Below are positions 30,857-40,097 of a stretch of DNA of 64,000 nt, piece after piece. Position numbers and translations under genes: made by a program. Source of the DNA: Bacteroidota bacterium (lineage in GTDB: Bacteria > Bacteroidota > Bacteroidia > AKYH767-A > OLB10); assembly GCA_025352785.1 (NCBI GenBank), contig JANXSD010000157.1:1-64000 (forward strand). The letters run 5' to 3'. Position 1 is the stretch's first letter, and each line of letters opens with the position of its first letter. The notes under the pieces were generated by a model. The model saw nothing but the letters and a program-made list of their open reading frames with translations, was not told where the DNA came from and made no database searches.

Positions 30857-32647
30857 ATGGAAAACGCAACGAAAGTTAGATCTTTGAAAGGAGGGGAATT
30901 TATCATCAGCAAATCAGTTGCTGAAGATGTTTTTATTCCTGAGGAATTTAACGAAGAACATAAAATGATGGCTGACATGGCACATGAGTTTCTTGTTCAA
31001 AATGTAAATCCAAATCTTGATCGAATTGACGCAATGGAAAAAGGTTTGATGCCCTCCTTAATGGATAAAGCGGGCGCTTTAGGCTTGCTTGGTGTATCTA
31101 TTCCTGAAGAATATGGTGGCTATGGAAAAGATTTTCTTACCGGTATGTTGATGACAGAAACTCTTGGCGCTGGTCATTCGTTTTCAGTTGCAATGGCAGC
31201 TCATACAGGAATTGGAACATTGCCCATTTTGTATTTTGGAAATGATGATCAAAAGAAAAAATATTTACCAAAACTAGCTACTGGAGAATGGAAAGCATCC
31301 TATTGCTTAACAGAACCAGGTTCGGGATCGGATGCATTAGCTGCGAAAACAAAAGCAGAACTATCAAGCGATGGAAAAACCTATATTTTAAATGGACAAA
31401 AGATGTGGATCACTAATGCGGGATTTGCAGATTTGTTTATCGTTTTTGCTCAAGTTGATGGAGATAAATTTACTGGATTCATTGTCGAGAAATCTTATGA
31501 AGGTATCAGCTTAGGTGAGGAAGAACATAAGATGGGAATCAAAGGTTCTTCTACTCGTCAAGTGTTTTTTAGTGATTGTCACGTTCCAATCGAAAATGTA
31601 TTAGGTGAAATTGGAAAAGGTCATTTGATAGCATTTAATATTTTAAATATTGGACGTGCTAAATTAGCAGCGGCGGCTTTAGGAGGATGTAAACAGGTTT
31701 GTACTTCATCAATTGAATATGCAAATACGCGCATTCAGTTTAAAATTCCAATAGCAAAATTTGGTGCAATAAAACATAAATTAGCAGAGCAATCTATACG
31801 AACGTATGTTGTCGAATCTGCAATTTATCGCGTTAGTAAACTTATCGAAGACATGGAAGAAAGACTTAGCAAAGATGGTAAGCCGTTTAACAAAGCATTA
31901 TTAGGTGCTGCAGAAGAATATGCCATTGAATGTGCGATGTTAAAAGTTGCGGGTTCAGAAGTATTGGATTTTGTTACTGATGAAGGAGTACAGATTTATG
32001 GTGGCTATGGTTACTCTGCGGATTTTCCTGTAGAAAGATCGTATCGTGACTCACGAATCAACAGAATATTTGAAGGCACCAATGAAATAAATCGTCTATT
32101 AATGGTTGATCAAATTTTGAAACGAGTATTGAAAGGCGAATTAGATTTGATGGGTCCAGCGATGGCGATTCAAAAAGAGTTAACAGCTATTCCTGATTTT
32201 GGTGCTCCTGATACTACCTTGTTTGCTGCAGAAAGTGAGACAGTTGAACGAATGAAAAAAGCGATTTTAATGGTTGCAGGTACCGCAGTTCAAAAATACA
32301 TGATGACACTTGCGAAAGAACAAGAAATCATAATGAATATTGCAGACATGGCGATAGATACTTACATGGCTGAGTCTGTCATGTTGCGTGTGCAAAAACT
32401 TGTTGGCATCAAAGGCGAAGAAGCTTGTGTTCATCAATTAGATATCATGCGTGTATATTTGAACGACGCTGTTGACCGATTAAATGTAAACGGAAAAACT
32501 GCTATCAATTCCATGTTAGATGGTGATGAGCAACGTATGTTATTACTCGGATTAAAACGCTTTACAAAGTCAATTCCTTTTAACACAAAGGAAGCTCGCA
32601 GAAGAATTGCGCAAGTATTGTGCGAGGAAGGAAAGTATTGCTTCTAA
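30857..32647 (+). CDS. Acyl-CoA dehydrogenase
   Basis: 596 aa; YCLTEPGSGSDALAAKTKAELSSDGKTYILNGQKMWITNAGFADLFIVFAQ, QIYGGYGYSADFPVERSYRDSRINRIFEGTNEINR. Confidence 0.96.
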   Translation: MENATKVRSLKGGEFIISKSVAEDVFIPEEFNEEHKMMADMAHEFLVQNVNPNLDRIDAMEKGLMPSLMDKAGALGLLGVSIPEEYGGYGKDFLTGMLMTETLGAGHSFSVAMAAHTGIGTLPILYFGNDDQKKKYLPKLATGEWKASYCLTEPGSGSDALAAKTKAELSSDGKTYILNGQKMWITNAGFADLFIVFAQVDGDKFTGFIVEKSYEGISLGEEEHKMGIKGSSTRQVFFSDCHVPIENVLGEIGKGHLIAFNILNIGRAKLAAAALGGCKQVCTSSIEYANTRIQFKIPIAKFGAIKHKLAEQSIRTYVVESAIYRVSKLIEDMEERLSKDGKPFNKALLGAAEEYAIECAMLKVAGSEVLDFVTDEGVQIYGGYGYSADFPVERSYRDSRINRIFEGTNEINRLLMVDQILKRVLKGELDLMGPAMAIQKELTAIPDFGAPDTTLFAAESETVERMKKAILMVAGTAVQKYMMTLAKEQEIIMNIADMAIDTYMAESVMLRVQKLVGIKGEEACVHQLDIMRVYLNDAVDRLNVNGKTAINSMLDGDEQRMLLLGLKRFTKSIPFNTKEARRRIAQVLCEEGKYCF

Positions 32648-32663
32648 ATTGTTAAAAAATAAA

Positions 32664-32701
32664 ATGCCCTGAAGTGCAAAATTATAGTACTTCTGGGCAT
32701 T
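32664..32701 (+). terminator. Imperfect hairpin terminator
   Basis: atgccctgaagtgc / gtacttctgggcat stem with one mismatch, followed by T-rich tail. Confidence 0.7.
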
Positions 32702-32768
32702 TACTTTTGTATTCAATTGCTAACTATTTTTACACCTTAAATTCAGCTAACAATTCTTGATACAATAA

Positions 32769-34667
32769 ATGAAAAATAAAGTTCTCTTAGTTTCATCCTT
32801 TATCTTTCCATTACTTTTGATATTGTCGAATGCGAACTTTCAAAGTTTTGGATTTTCGGATGCGGGAGAGTTTTCATTAGTTACAAATTTTTTGGGAATT
32901 GCACATCCTCCGGGATTTCCTTCGTACGTGGTCATTGCATCGTTGTTTTCCAAATTACTAGAACTTCTTCCGTTTTCACATATTGCTGCGCTTGTCATCT
33001 TTTCCGCTGTATGTGTTTCATTTTCGTCGATGTTTTTATTTTTGGCAAGCAACCTATTACTTGAAAAATTATCGCCAGAAATAAATTCAAATAATCGAAA
33101 TAGTATTTCATTCGCAACAGCAATTTTATCCATCACGGGAGCGTGTACATGGCATTGGGCGCATTCGATAGAAGTTTATGGCTTTCAACTTTTCTGTATG
33201 GGAATGTTGCTTTATGGAATTGTGAAATACGAATGCGATCGGAAAATGATTTCATTATTATTTTTAATTGTTGGATACGCTTTAGGCTTAGCCAATCATC
33301 ATTTAAGTATGATTTTATTCACTCCTTTCCTCCTACTTTTATTACCAGAAGGATGGTTAATGGTACCTATCGTTGTCAACAAAAAAAAAACGATACAACA
33401 AAATAGTAATCCATTTAAATACTTCTTTCAAAAACCGTTTTTAATTTTTTCAGGATCTACATTAGCCATACTACTTTTATTTTATGGATTCATGATGCTT
33501 CGGGCAAATACTCCATTGCCATTCGCTTTTGGGAATCCTGATACATTTGATCGCTTATTTTATCATATATCGGGAGGAGCGTGGATAAAAAACACACAAA
33601 CTGAAGTGAAAGGAATTATTAGTATGCGATTCCCATATTTTATGAGATTAACTTTCAATCAATTTTTATTTTTCGTTCCATTTTTAATATTTGGAATATT
33701 ATATCTTCTCAACAAGAAATTATCACGTTTAATAATTGCATTTGTTGGTTACTATTTGCTTGTGTTATTTTATCAACTTCGAATAGATCAAGCTGCAGAT
33801 ACTGATGCGTATATGTTGAGTCCGTTTCTTGTGTTAATGTTTTTAATCCCGTTTGGTATAGCTTCATTTATCAAACAAAATCAAAAATTGATTTATATCA
33901 TTCCATTGTTGTTGCTTTTTCAAGTCGTCATCAATTATCCTAAAACGGATCTTAGAAAATTTAATGTTAGTGAATCATTGATGCGTGATCTTGATTTGTC
34001 ATCACCCAAAGGCAGTGTACTATTAATCGCTGATTGGACAAGCATCATCACGTATAATTACTATCGTAATGAATATCACTTTAGAGAAGATTTAATGGTA
34101 TTGAATTATGATTTAAAATTCACCAACTTCAAATTACTCGATCGTAATTATCCTGAATTATACAAGAACATTAAAACAGAATACGATCGATATGTACAAT
34201 TGCTAAGTGACGCACATCCAGAAGAAATTTACAATACGGGTTGCACTTTAGACAATCAAGAGTTGATGAATTCCTATTTAACGGTTGTAAAGAAAATACA
34301 AAATTATTGCGTGTCAAAAAATGTTGCATTTATGACCGATCCAAAAGCTTATATCTTACTATCACAATATGGATTATTTAAAGTAGCTCATGTTTCTGGA
34401 TCTTTGGTTGCAGATCGCATTACTGGAAAGGGAAAAACATTTCCTACACTAAATTATGACTGGCTAAATCAACCTCGGTTGATGGCTGAACCTGGCGCAT
34501 CAGACAAAATGGTAGACCTCGAAGCGGCTATGGATTTCAACAGAAATTATTATCGCCAAACGGGAAATATACTTTTAGCTGATCAAGCGGAAACTTCGTA
34601 TCAACGGATAAAAAGAATTCAACGTGATATGAAATTACGAATGCCATTTTTATTTCGACCTCAATAA
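32769..34667 (+). CDS. DUF2723-family polytopic membrane protein (TMEM260-like, putative glycosyltransferase)
   Basis: 632 aa; multi-TM; N-terminal FSDAGEFSLVTNFLGIAHPPGFPSYV and WHWAHSIEVYGFQLF motifs. Confidence 0.85.
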   Translation: MKNKVLLVSSFIFPLLLILSNANFQSFGFSDAGEFSLVTNFLGIAHPPGFPSYVVIASLFSKLLELLPFSHIAALVIFSAVCVSFSSMFLFLASNLLLEKLSPEINSNNRNSISFATAILSITGACTWHWAHSIEVYGFQLFCMGMLLYGIVKYECDRKMISLLFLIVGYALGLANHHLSMILFTPFLLLLLPEGWLMVPIVVNKKKTIQQNSNPFKYFFQKPFLIFSGSTLAILLLFYGFMMLRANTPLPFAFGNPDTFDRLFYHISGGAWIKNTQTEVKGIISMRFPYFMRLTFNQFLFFVPFLIFGILYLLNKKLSRLIIAFVGYYLLVLFYQLRIDQAADTDAYMLSPFLVLMFLIPFGIASFIKQNQKLIYIIPLLLLFQVVINYPKTDLRKFNVSESLMRDLDLSSPKGSVLLIADWTSIITYNYYRNEYHFREDLMVLNYDLKFTNFKLLDRNYPELYKNIKTEYDRYVQLLSDAHPEEIYNTGCTLDNQELMNSYLTVVKKIQNYCVSKNVAFMTDPKAYILLSQYGLFKVAHVSGSLVADRITGKGKTFPTLNYDWLNQPRLMAEPGASDKMVDLEAAMDFNRNYYRQTGNILLADQAETSYQRIKRIQRDMKLRMPFLFRPQ

Positions 34668-34668
34668 T

Positions 34669-35706
34669 ATGAAACGTGTTCACAAAATTTTATTGTTTAT
34701 CATTTTTGCTATTTTAATTATTGCATTTGCATATCGTAATTTAATTAGTTACGGCATTGCACAACTCCGTGGTCAATTACATATCATTTGGAATGCACAA
34801 TCTGTTGAAGAAGTATTGCATGATCAACAAATTCCAGATAGCATTAAACAAAAATTAGTATTGATTCAAGAAATACGCAAGTATGCAGTAGATTCATTGG
34901 GATTAAAAGATTCGAAAAATTACACTACCTTTTTTGATCAAAAGGGCAAACCTGTTTTGTGGGTAATCACAGCTTGTGAACCTTTTGCGATGAAAGCGTA
35001 TCTATGGAATTTTCCATTTCTCGGTGATGTGTCGTATAAAGGTTTTTTTGAGAAAGAACGTGGTATTCCTGAGTTAGAAAATCTGAAGAAAAGAGGATAT
35101 GATACTGACTATGGCACAGCTAGTGGATGGTCGACATTAGGATGGTTTCGTGATCCGATTTTATCTAACATGCTTCGCAGAAGCGATGGACAATTAGCGG
35201 AACTTATCATCCATGAATTAACACATGCAACAGTTTATCTGCCAGGGAGCGTAGATTATAATGAGAATCTAGCAACATTTGTTGGAGAAGAAGGAGCGAT
35301 GCGCTTCTTGAAATCGCATTTTGGTAATGAGTCGAAAGCATTAATGAATTACCGAAGTGATCAAGAAGACGAAGTGATTTATGGCAATTACATGGTAGCA
35401 TCTTGTCATAAATTAGATAGTTTTTACACTAATTTACCTGCTGATTGGAGCATCCAAAAGAAGTATTATCAAAAATATTTTTTCATCAAAGACTTAGTAT
35501 TGGGCATTCGCACCTTAAAACTTCACAAAACTGCACATTACCAATTCCATTTTCCGGGCGACCATTTACCTAACAATGCTTGGTTTATGAGTTACAGTAG
35601 ATATCGAAAAGACCAAGGTGATTTTCGGCATCAACTTGAGACGCTACGTGGTGATTTAAAGGCATTTATGTCTCAAATTATTGATCAAAGCAAAAAAACG
35701 CGATAA
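34669..35706 (+). CDS. Predicted aminopeptidase (DUF2265 / PF10023-like)
   Basis: 345 aa; LAELIIHELTHATVYLPGSVDYNENLATFVGEEGAMRFL zinc-peptidase signature; N-terminal TM. Confidence 0.85.
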   Translation: MKRVHKILLFIIFAILIIAFAYRNLISYGIAQLRGQLHIIWNAQSVEEVLHDQQIPDSIKQKLVLIQEIRKYAVDSLGLKDSKNYTTFFDQKGKPVLWVITACEPFAMKAYLWNFPFLGDVSYKGFFEKERGIPELENLKKRGYDTDYGTASGWSTLGWFRDPILSNMLRRSDGQLAELIIHELTHATVYLPGSVDYNENLATFVGEEGAMRFLKSHFGNESKALMNYRSDQEDEVIYGNYMVASCHKLDSFYTNLPADWSIQKKYYQKYFFIKDLVLGIRTLKLHKTAHYQFHFPGDHLPNNAWFMSYSRYRKDQGDFRHQLETLRGDLKAFMSQIIDQSKKTR

Positions 35707-35803
35707 TACACCTACTGAATTATTTGAAAATAAGGCTAACAAAAGGATGTTATTTCGTTACATTTTTCCTAATTTCGGCGTCCCAAAAGAAATCAAAAAT
35801 AGC

Positions 35804-37111
35804 ATGGCAATTACCACCATTTCGAAGAAGTCGAAGTTGAAACAACAACAGATTACGACGGTTAAAGATTCGACAAACCCTTTCGAGGCAATGATTCAGC
35901 GTTTCGATGTGGCGGCGAAAATCATCGGACTAGAACATGATGTTTATGAAGTCCTAAAAAACCCTTCCAAATTGATTGAAGTGAGTCTTCCAATTAAGAT
36001 GGACGATGGTTCAATCAAAGTTTTTGAAGGCTATCGTGTGATACATTCTACTGCACTCGGACCTTCAAAAGGAGGAATTCGTTATTCTCCAGCAGTTGAT
36101 GCAGACGAGGTGAAGGCTTTAGCTGCATGGATGACTTGGAAGTGCGCGATCGCTGATATTCCCTATGGAGGAGCGAAGGGCGGAATCAATTGTGATCCAC
36201 GGACAATGTCTGTTGGGGAATTAGAGCGAATGACTCGTGCTTATACTGCTGCGATGTCGGATGTATTTGGTGTTGACAAAGACATTCCAGCTCCTGACAT
36301 GAATACTGGCCCGCGTGAGATGGCATGGATCGTTGATGAATTCAGCAAATTGAAGGGTGGATTTACCCCTGGAATCGTTACTGGGAAGCCTTTACATTTA
36401 GGTGGGTCATTAGGTCGCGTTGAAGCAACTGGACGTGGTGTTTGTACTTCTGCATTAGAAGCGATGAGCAAACTGAAAATGAAAGCGGATAAATGCAAAG
36501 CGGCGGTTCAAGGATTTGGAAACGTTGGTTCTATTTCTGCAAAACATTTTGAGGCAGCAGGAATTAAAGTGGTTGGGATATCAGATCATACGGCTGCATA
36601 TTATAATGCGAAAGGAATTGATATTGAAAAAGCAATTGCTTATCGCGATTCAAACAAAGGCGTTTTAAAAGGCTTTAAAGGTGGTGAATTGATTACCAAT
36701 GAAGAACTTTTGGAATTAAAAGTAGATATCCTTGCACCATGTGCTACGGAGAATCAAATTACTGCTGCAAATGCAAATAAGATTCATGCAAAACTGATTG
36801 TAGAAGGAGCTAATGGACCATGTACGGCTGGAGCTGATGAGATATTACATAACAATGGGGTAATTCTTATTCCGGATATTCTGGCAAATGGCGGTGGAGT
36901 TACAGTATCTTATTTTGAGTGGGTACAAAACCGCACAGGATATTATTACAGCGAAGAAGAAATTAATAAACGCGCTGACCGATGGATGAAGCAAGCATTT
37001 CAAAATGTTTGGAATGTTTCAACTAAGTATAAAATATCAATGCGTATTGCAGCTTATGTTTTTGCACTTGAAAAAGTAGCAACAGCAACCCGATCACGAG
37101 GAGCATATTAA
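35804..37111 (+). CDS. Glu/Leu/Phe/Val dehydrogenase (NAD(P)-glutamate dehydrogenase)
   Basis: Conserved GDH motifs (YRVIHSTALGPSKGGIRY, AAWMTWKCAIADIPYGGAKGGI, VQGFGNVGS). Track start 35681 overlaps the upstream CDS; ATG 35804 (MAITTISKKSK) is more plausible. Confidence 0.94.
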   Translation: MAITTISKKSKLKQQQITTVKDSTNPFEAMIQRFDVAAKIIGLEHDVYEVLKNPSKLIEVSLPIKMDDGSIKVFEGYRVIHSTALGPSKGGIRYSPAVDADEVKALAAWMTWKCAIADIPYGGAKGGINCDPRTMSVGELERMTRAYTAAMSDVFGVDKDIPAPDMNTGPREMAWIVDEFSKLKGGFTPGIVTGKPLHLGGSLGRVEATGRGVCTSALEAMSKLKMKADKCKAAVQGFGNVGSISAKHFEAAGIKVVGISDHTAAYYNAKGIDIEKAIAYRDSNKGVLKGFKGGELITNEELLELKVDILAPCATENQITAANANKIHAKLIVEGANGPCTAGADEILHNNGVILIPDILANGGGVTVSYFEWVQNRTGYYYSEEEINKRADRWMKQAFQNVWNVSTKYKISMRIAAYVFALEKVATATRSRGAY

Positions 37112-37127
37112 TTAAAATAATAAGTTG

Positions 37128-37160
37128 ATAAAGCGCAGGGAAAATTTCCCTGCGCTTTAT
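37128..37160 (+). terminator. Rho-independent terminator
   Basis: ataaagcgcagggaaa-a-tttccctgcgctttat perfect palindrome immediately 3' of the GDH CDS. Confidence 0.9.
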
Positions 37161-37180
37161 GATTAAATACCAACCTACAA

Positions 37181-37840
37181 ATGACCATACATCGCGAAGG
37201 ATACACCATTTTAACGGTGACTACATTTATACTTATTGTTCTGAACGGATTAGTGTATGCGTTTTTAAGTGCGCATACCTGGATGCTAATTTCTGTATTC
37301 GCTATTAGCTTAGCATTCTTTCTATTGGTATTGCAATTTTTCAGGTATCCAAGTCGAGATTTAACATTAGGTGATAAATATGTTATCGCTCCAGCAGATG
37401 GTAAAGTAGTTGTGATCGAACAAACATTGGAATCAGAATATTTAAAAGATAAAAGAATTCAAGTTTCCATTTTTATGTCTCCGATAAATGTTCATGCAAA
37501 TTGGTATCCACTTTCAGGAAAAATCAGTTATGAACGTTATCATCCTGGTAAATTTCTTGTTGCTTGGCATCCTAAAGCGAGTACAGAAAACGAACGATCC
37601 ACAATAGTAATTCAGAAAGAAAACAAAATGGAAATTTTACTTCGCCAAGTTGCAGGAGCGCTTGCTCGACGTATTGTTTATTATCCTCATGAAAACGATA
37701 TGGTTCGTCAAGGTGGAGAGATGGGCTTCATAAAATTCGGATCACGTGTGGATATCTATCTCCCTTTAGGCACTAAAATAAATGTTGCACTAGGACAAAA
37801 AACTGTTGGTGGTGTGACGGTTATTGCTGAATTAGGATAA
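37181..37840 (+). CDS. psd: Phosphatidylserine decarboxylase family protein
   Basis: 219 aa; VIAPADGKVVVIE, ISIFMSPINVHANWYPLSG-like, C-terminal MGFIKFGSRVDIYLP cleavage-site region. Confidence 0.92.
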   Translation: MTIHREGYTILTVTTFILIVLNGLVYAFLSAHTWMLISVFAISLAFFLLVLQFFRYPSRDLTLGDKYVIAPADGKVVVIEQTLESEYLKDKRIQVSIFMSPINVHANWYPLSGKISYERYHPGKFLVAWHPKASTENERSTIVIQKENKMEILLRQVAGALARRIVYYPHENDMVRQGGEMGFIKFGSRVDIYLPLGTKINVALGQKTVGGVTVIAELG

Positions 37841-38153
37841 GTGAGTTTTGTATTTTTTTTAATACCGTAATTGATTCAAATTGTTTGAAGCAATTCCAAT
37901 AGCAATCGGAATAAAATATTTTAAGGATTAGTTTTTTTGTAATTCGGATTCTAATTTATTTTAAATTGGGGTTCATTGGCAACTCTTCAAATTTTCAATT
38001 GATTCATGAATTCCGTTTCCTATACTTCCTTCTCTGTACTTAATCTTATAAAATACATCCTATCCGCAAATGATGAAAGTATGGAATTTGTTGTGAATAC
38101 CAACTGCTAATATGTTTTAGTCCAATCTACTTGTCCTTTTTCATCAATACTTC

Positions 38154-38201
38154 TTAAAAAAATCGTTCCGTAAGCAAAGGCTATGCAACGATTTTTTTTA
38201 A
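38154..38201. terminator. Hairpin between convergent psd and T9SS gene
   Basis: ttaaaaaaatcgtt (38154-38167) / aacgattttttttaa (38187-38201), T-rich arm. Confidence 0.5.
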
Positions 38202-38522
38202 ATCGTCTTGATAAAAAAATTACATCGCATCTTTGTACTAAAACATATTTGCAATTGGTATAATTTTTCGAATACAGTTTTTTCTGATTTTATAAGGATA
38301 ACTTGACAAATTAATATCATTACCTAATATTGCTATTAATTAAAATCTTGTGGGCTTACTTTTAAAACAAACCAATTTAAGTAATCTTTTGTATGCTTTT
38401 TTATGGATTAGAATAGATCAAGACGATCAGTTTCGGTGTTTTATGTTTGTGGAATTCAAACGCAATATTTACTTACCATAATTTCAAACAAAATAAACCT
38501 TGCGATAAATAAAAATTAATTT

Positions 38523-40079
38523 TCACAAATGTTGAACAACAATTTTTCTGCAAAAACCTCCTTTGCTGTTTTTAATTTGCAACAAATAAATTCCGTCAGG
38601 AAGATTATTTACCCTTATTTTGAAAGTATGATCGTTGGACTTAAAATAATTGATAGGTATATTTTTTCCAGATATATCTGTAAGAATTAATTGTACATTT
38701 GTTTGATGATCATCTAAATTAACAGAAACAATATCAGAGGATGGATTTGGTGAAACAAGAATATTATTTTTTTGAGAAGTATTTTCATATAATGCAGTAA
38801 CATTATTTTTCATTTCAAAGCCTTGAATAATGGTACCGAAACCACTCTCCTGACCATATCCGTACAGATATGTAACCACACCAGAATCAGCTAGAATTGT
38901 ATGCATACCTGAGGCAATTGGAAGCTGCGCGAACGACCATAATGAATCATCAGGAAAAACACTAAAAAAAGTTGATAACGAATTTCCATCTAACGTTACT
39001 GTTTGAGTTCCATTTGTTGGAGCCAAAATATTTAAATAATTCTGTAAAATAAGTCCTACAGAATCTGAATATAGTAATGTTGCAAACTGCGCTCGTGTAA
39101 ACGTATTTGCATCGGGAAACATAGGGTAAGCAAACGAAGAACTATTTACAACAGTATCTTCTTTCCATGAGCGGGAGAGTTCGATTACTTCAATTTTTTT
39201 ATCTGCTTTCCATGTTGTTGGCAATGTGATTAACGTATCAATTATTTGGCCTTTGTTAAGTACGATTGGATTCCCGTACAACATTACAGTTGTTGAATCT
39301 TCAAAAGGAATAACATGAATACGATCACCTGCTCTTGTTAAATGTGGGATGGTATGGTATTCTTGTTTCAAAAATTCTTTTGGTATTAAATAATCTGCTG
39401 AAGAACTAATAGCAGCAACATCACCACTATGAACTTGGAAAGTTCCATTGGAAAAACTTGTATCAGTTTGAATTATGGATCCAGTATAATCATCATGCCA
39501 TTCATCATAAAAAGCATGAAAGGGCGGAATAGTGACTGAAAAAAAAGGTGGATTTACAAGTAATGGATGGGGTTGGTTGGGATAAATATTTACAATAATA
39601 GAATCATTTGTTGACATAATATAGGCGAATGTATGTTTATCATACAAATTCGACCATATATATTGCGGATGACCATTGTAGGTACTAACAGTTCCTGAAA
39701 TATTTTGGGGGGGGATCGCGTGCATAGCAGCATAAGCATCAGCTCGACACTCATAAACAATTACAGAATCTGTTGAACTAATTGAAAATGTTGGGTTCAC
39801 TGTCCAACCCCCAGAATTATTGCAGCAAAAGGGATAATCAATCGAATCAAATGTAAACGCCGCTTTATTTACTTGAGCTAAAACATTTCCAGCCGAATCT
39901 AAAAAACTAACAATAGCTTGCTTATCTCCAAATATATATAATTTATTAGGAGGATAAGTAATCCCAAATCTCGTATCAAAAATAAAATGTTTTCCTAAAT
40001 AATTTAATGTTTGTGCTTGTGATAAATTAACACTACATAAATTTAACAATATTGAAATAAATAGTACGAGCTTTTTCAT
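38523..40079 (-). CDS. Secreted IgGFc-binding-like protein with T9SS type A C-terminal sorting domain
   Basis: 518 aa; signal peptide; body resembling IgGFc_binding domain; tail NILVSPNPSSDIVSVNL...LPDGIYLLQIKNSKGGFCRKIVVQ. Confidence 0.75.
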   Translation of the reverse strand: MKKLVLFISILLNLCSVNLSQAQTLNYLGKHFIFDTRFGITYPPNKLYIFGDKQAIVSFLDSAGNVLAQVNKAAFTFDSIDYPFCCNNSGGWTVNPTFSISSTDSVIVYECRADAYAAMHAIPPQNISGTVSTYNGHPQYIWSNLYDKHTFAYIMSTNDSIIVNIYPNQPHPLLVNPPFFSVTIPPFHAFYDEWHDDYTGSIIQTDTSFSNGTFQVHSGDVAAISSSADYLIPKEFLKQEYHTIPHLTRAGDRIHVIPFEDSTTVMLYGNPIVLNKGQIIDTLITLPTTWKADKKIEVIELSRSWKEDTVVNSSSFAYPMFPDANTFTRAQFATLLYSDSVGLILQNYLNILAPTNGTQTVTLDGNSLSTFFSVFPDDSLWSFAQLPIASGMHTILADSGVVTYLYGYGQESGFGTIIQGFEMKNNVTALYENTSQKNNILVSPNPSSDIVSVNLDDHQTNVQLILTDISGKNIPINYFKSNDHTFKIRVNNLPDGIYLLQIKNSKGGFCRKIVVQHL

Positions 40080-40097
40080 TGCTAAATTAATGTAGTG

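Noticed and set aside
38105-38290. Minus-strand open frame ending ...CIAFAYGTIFLRSIDEKGQVDWTKTY* resembling the kind of sequence in secreted repeat proteins
   Set aside because: No start codon, overlaps a terminator-like hairpin, and too short to call a pseudogene; could be a decayed gene end but not supportable without a homology search.
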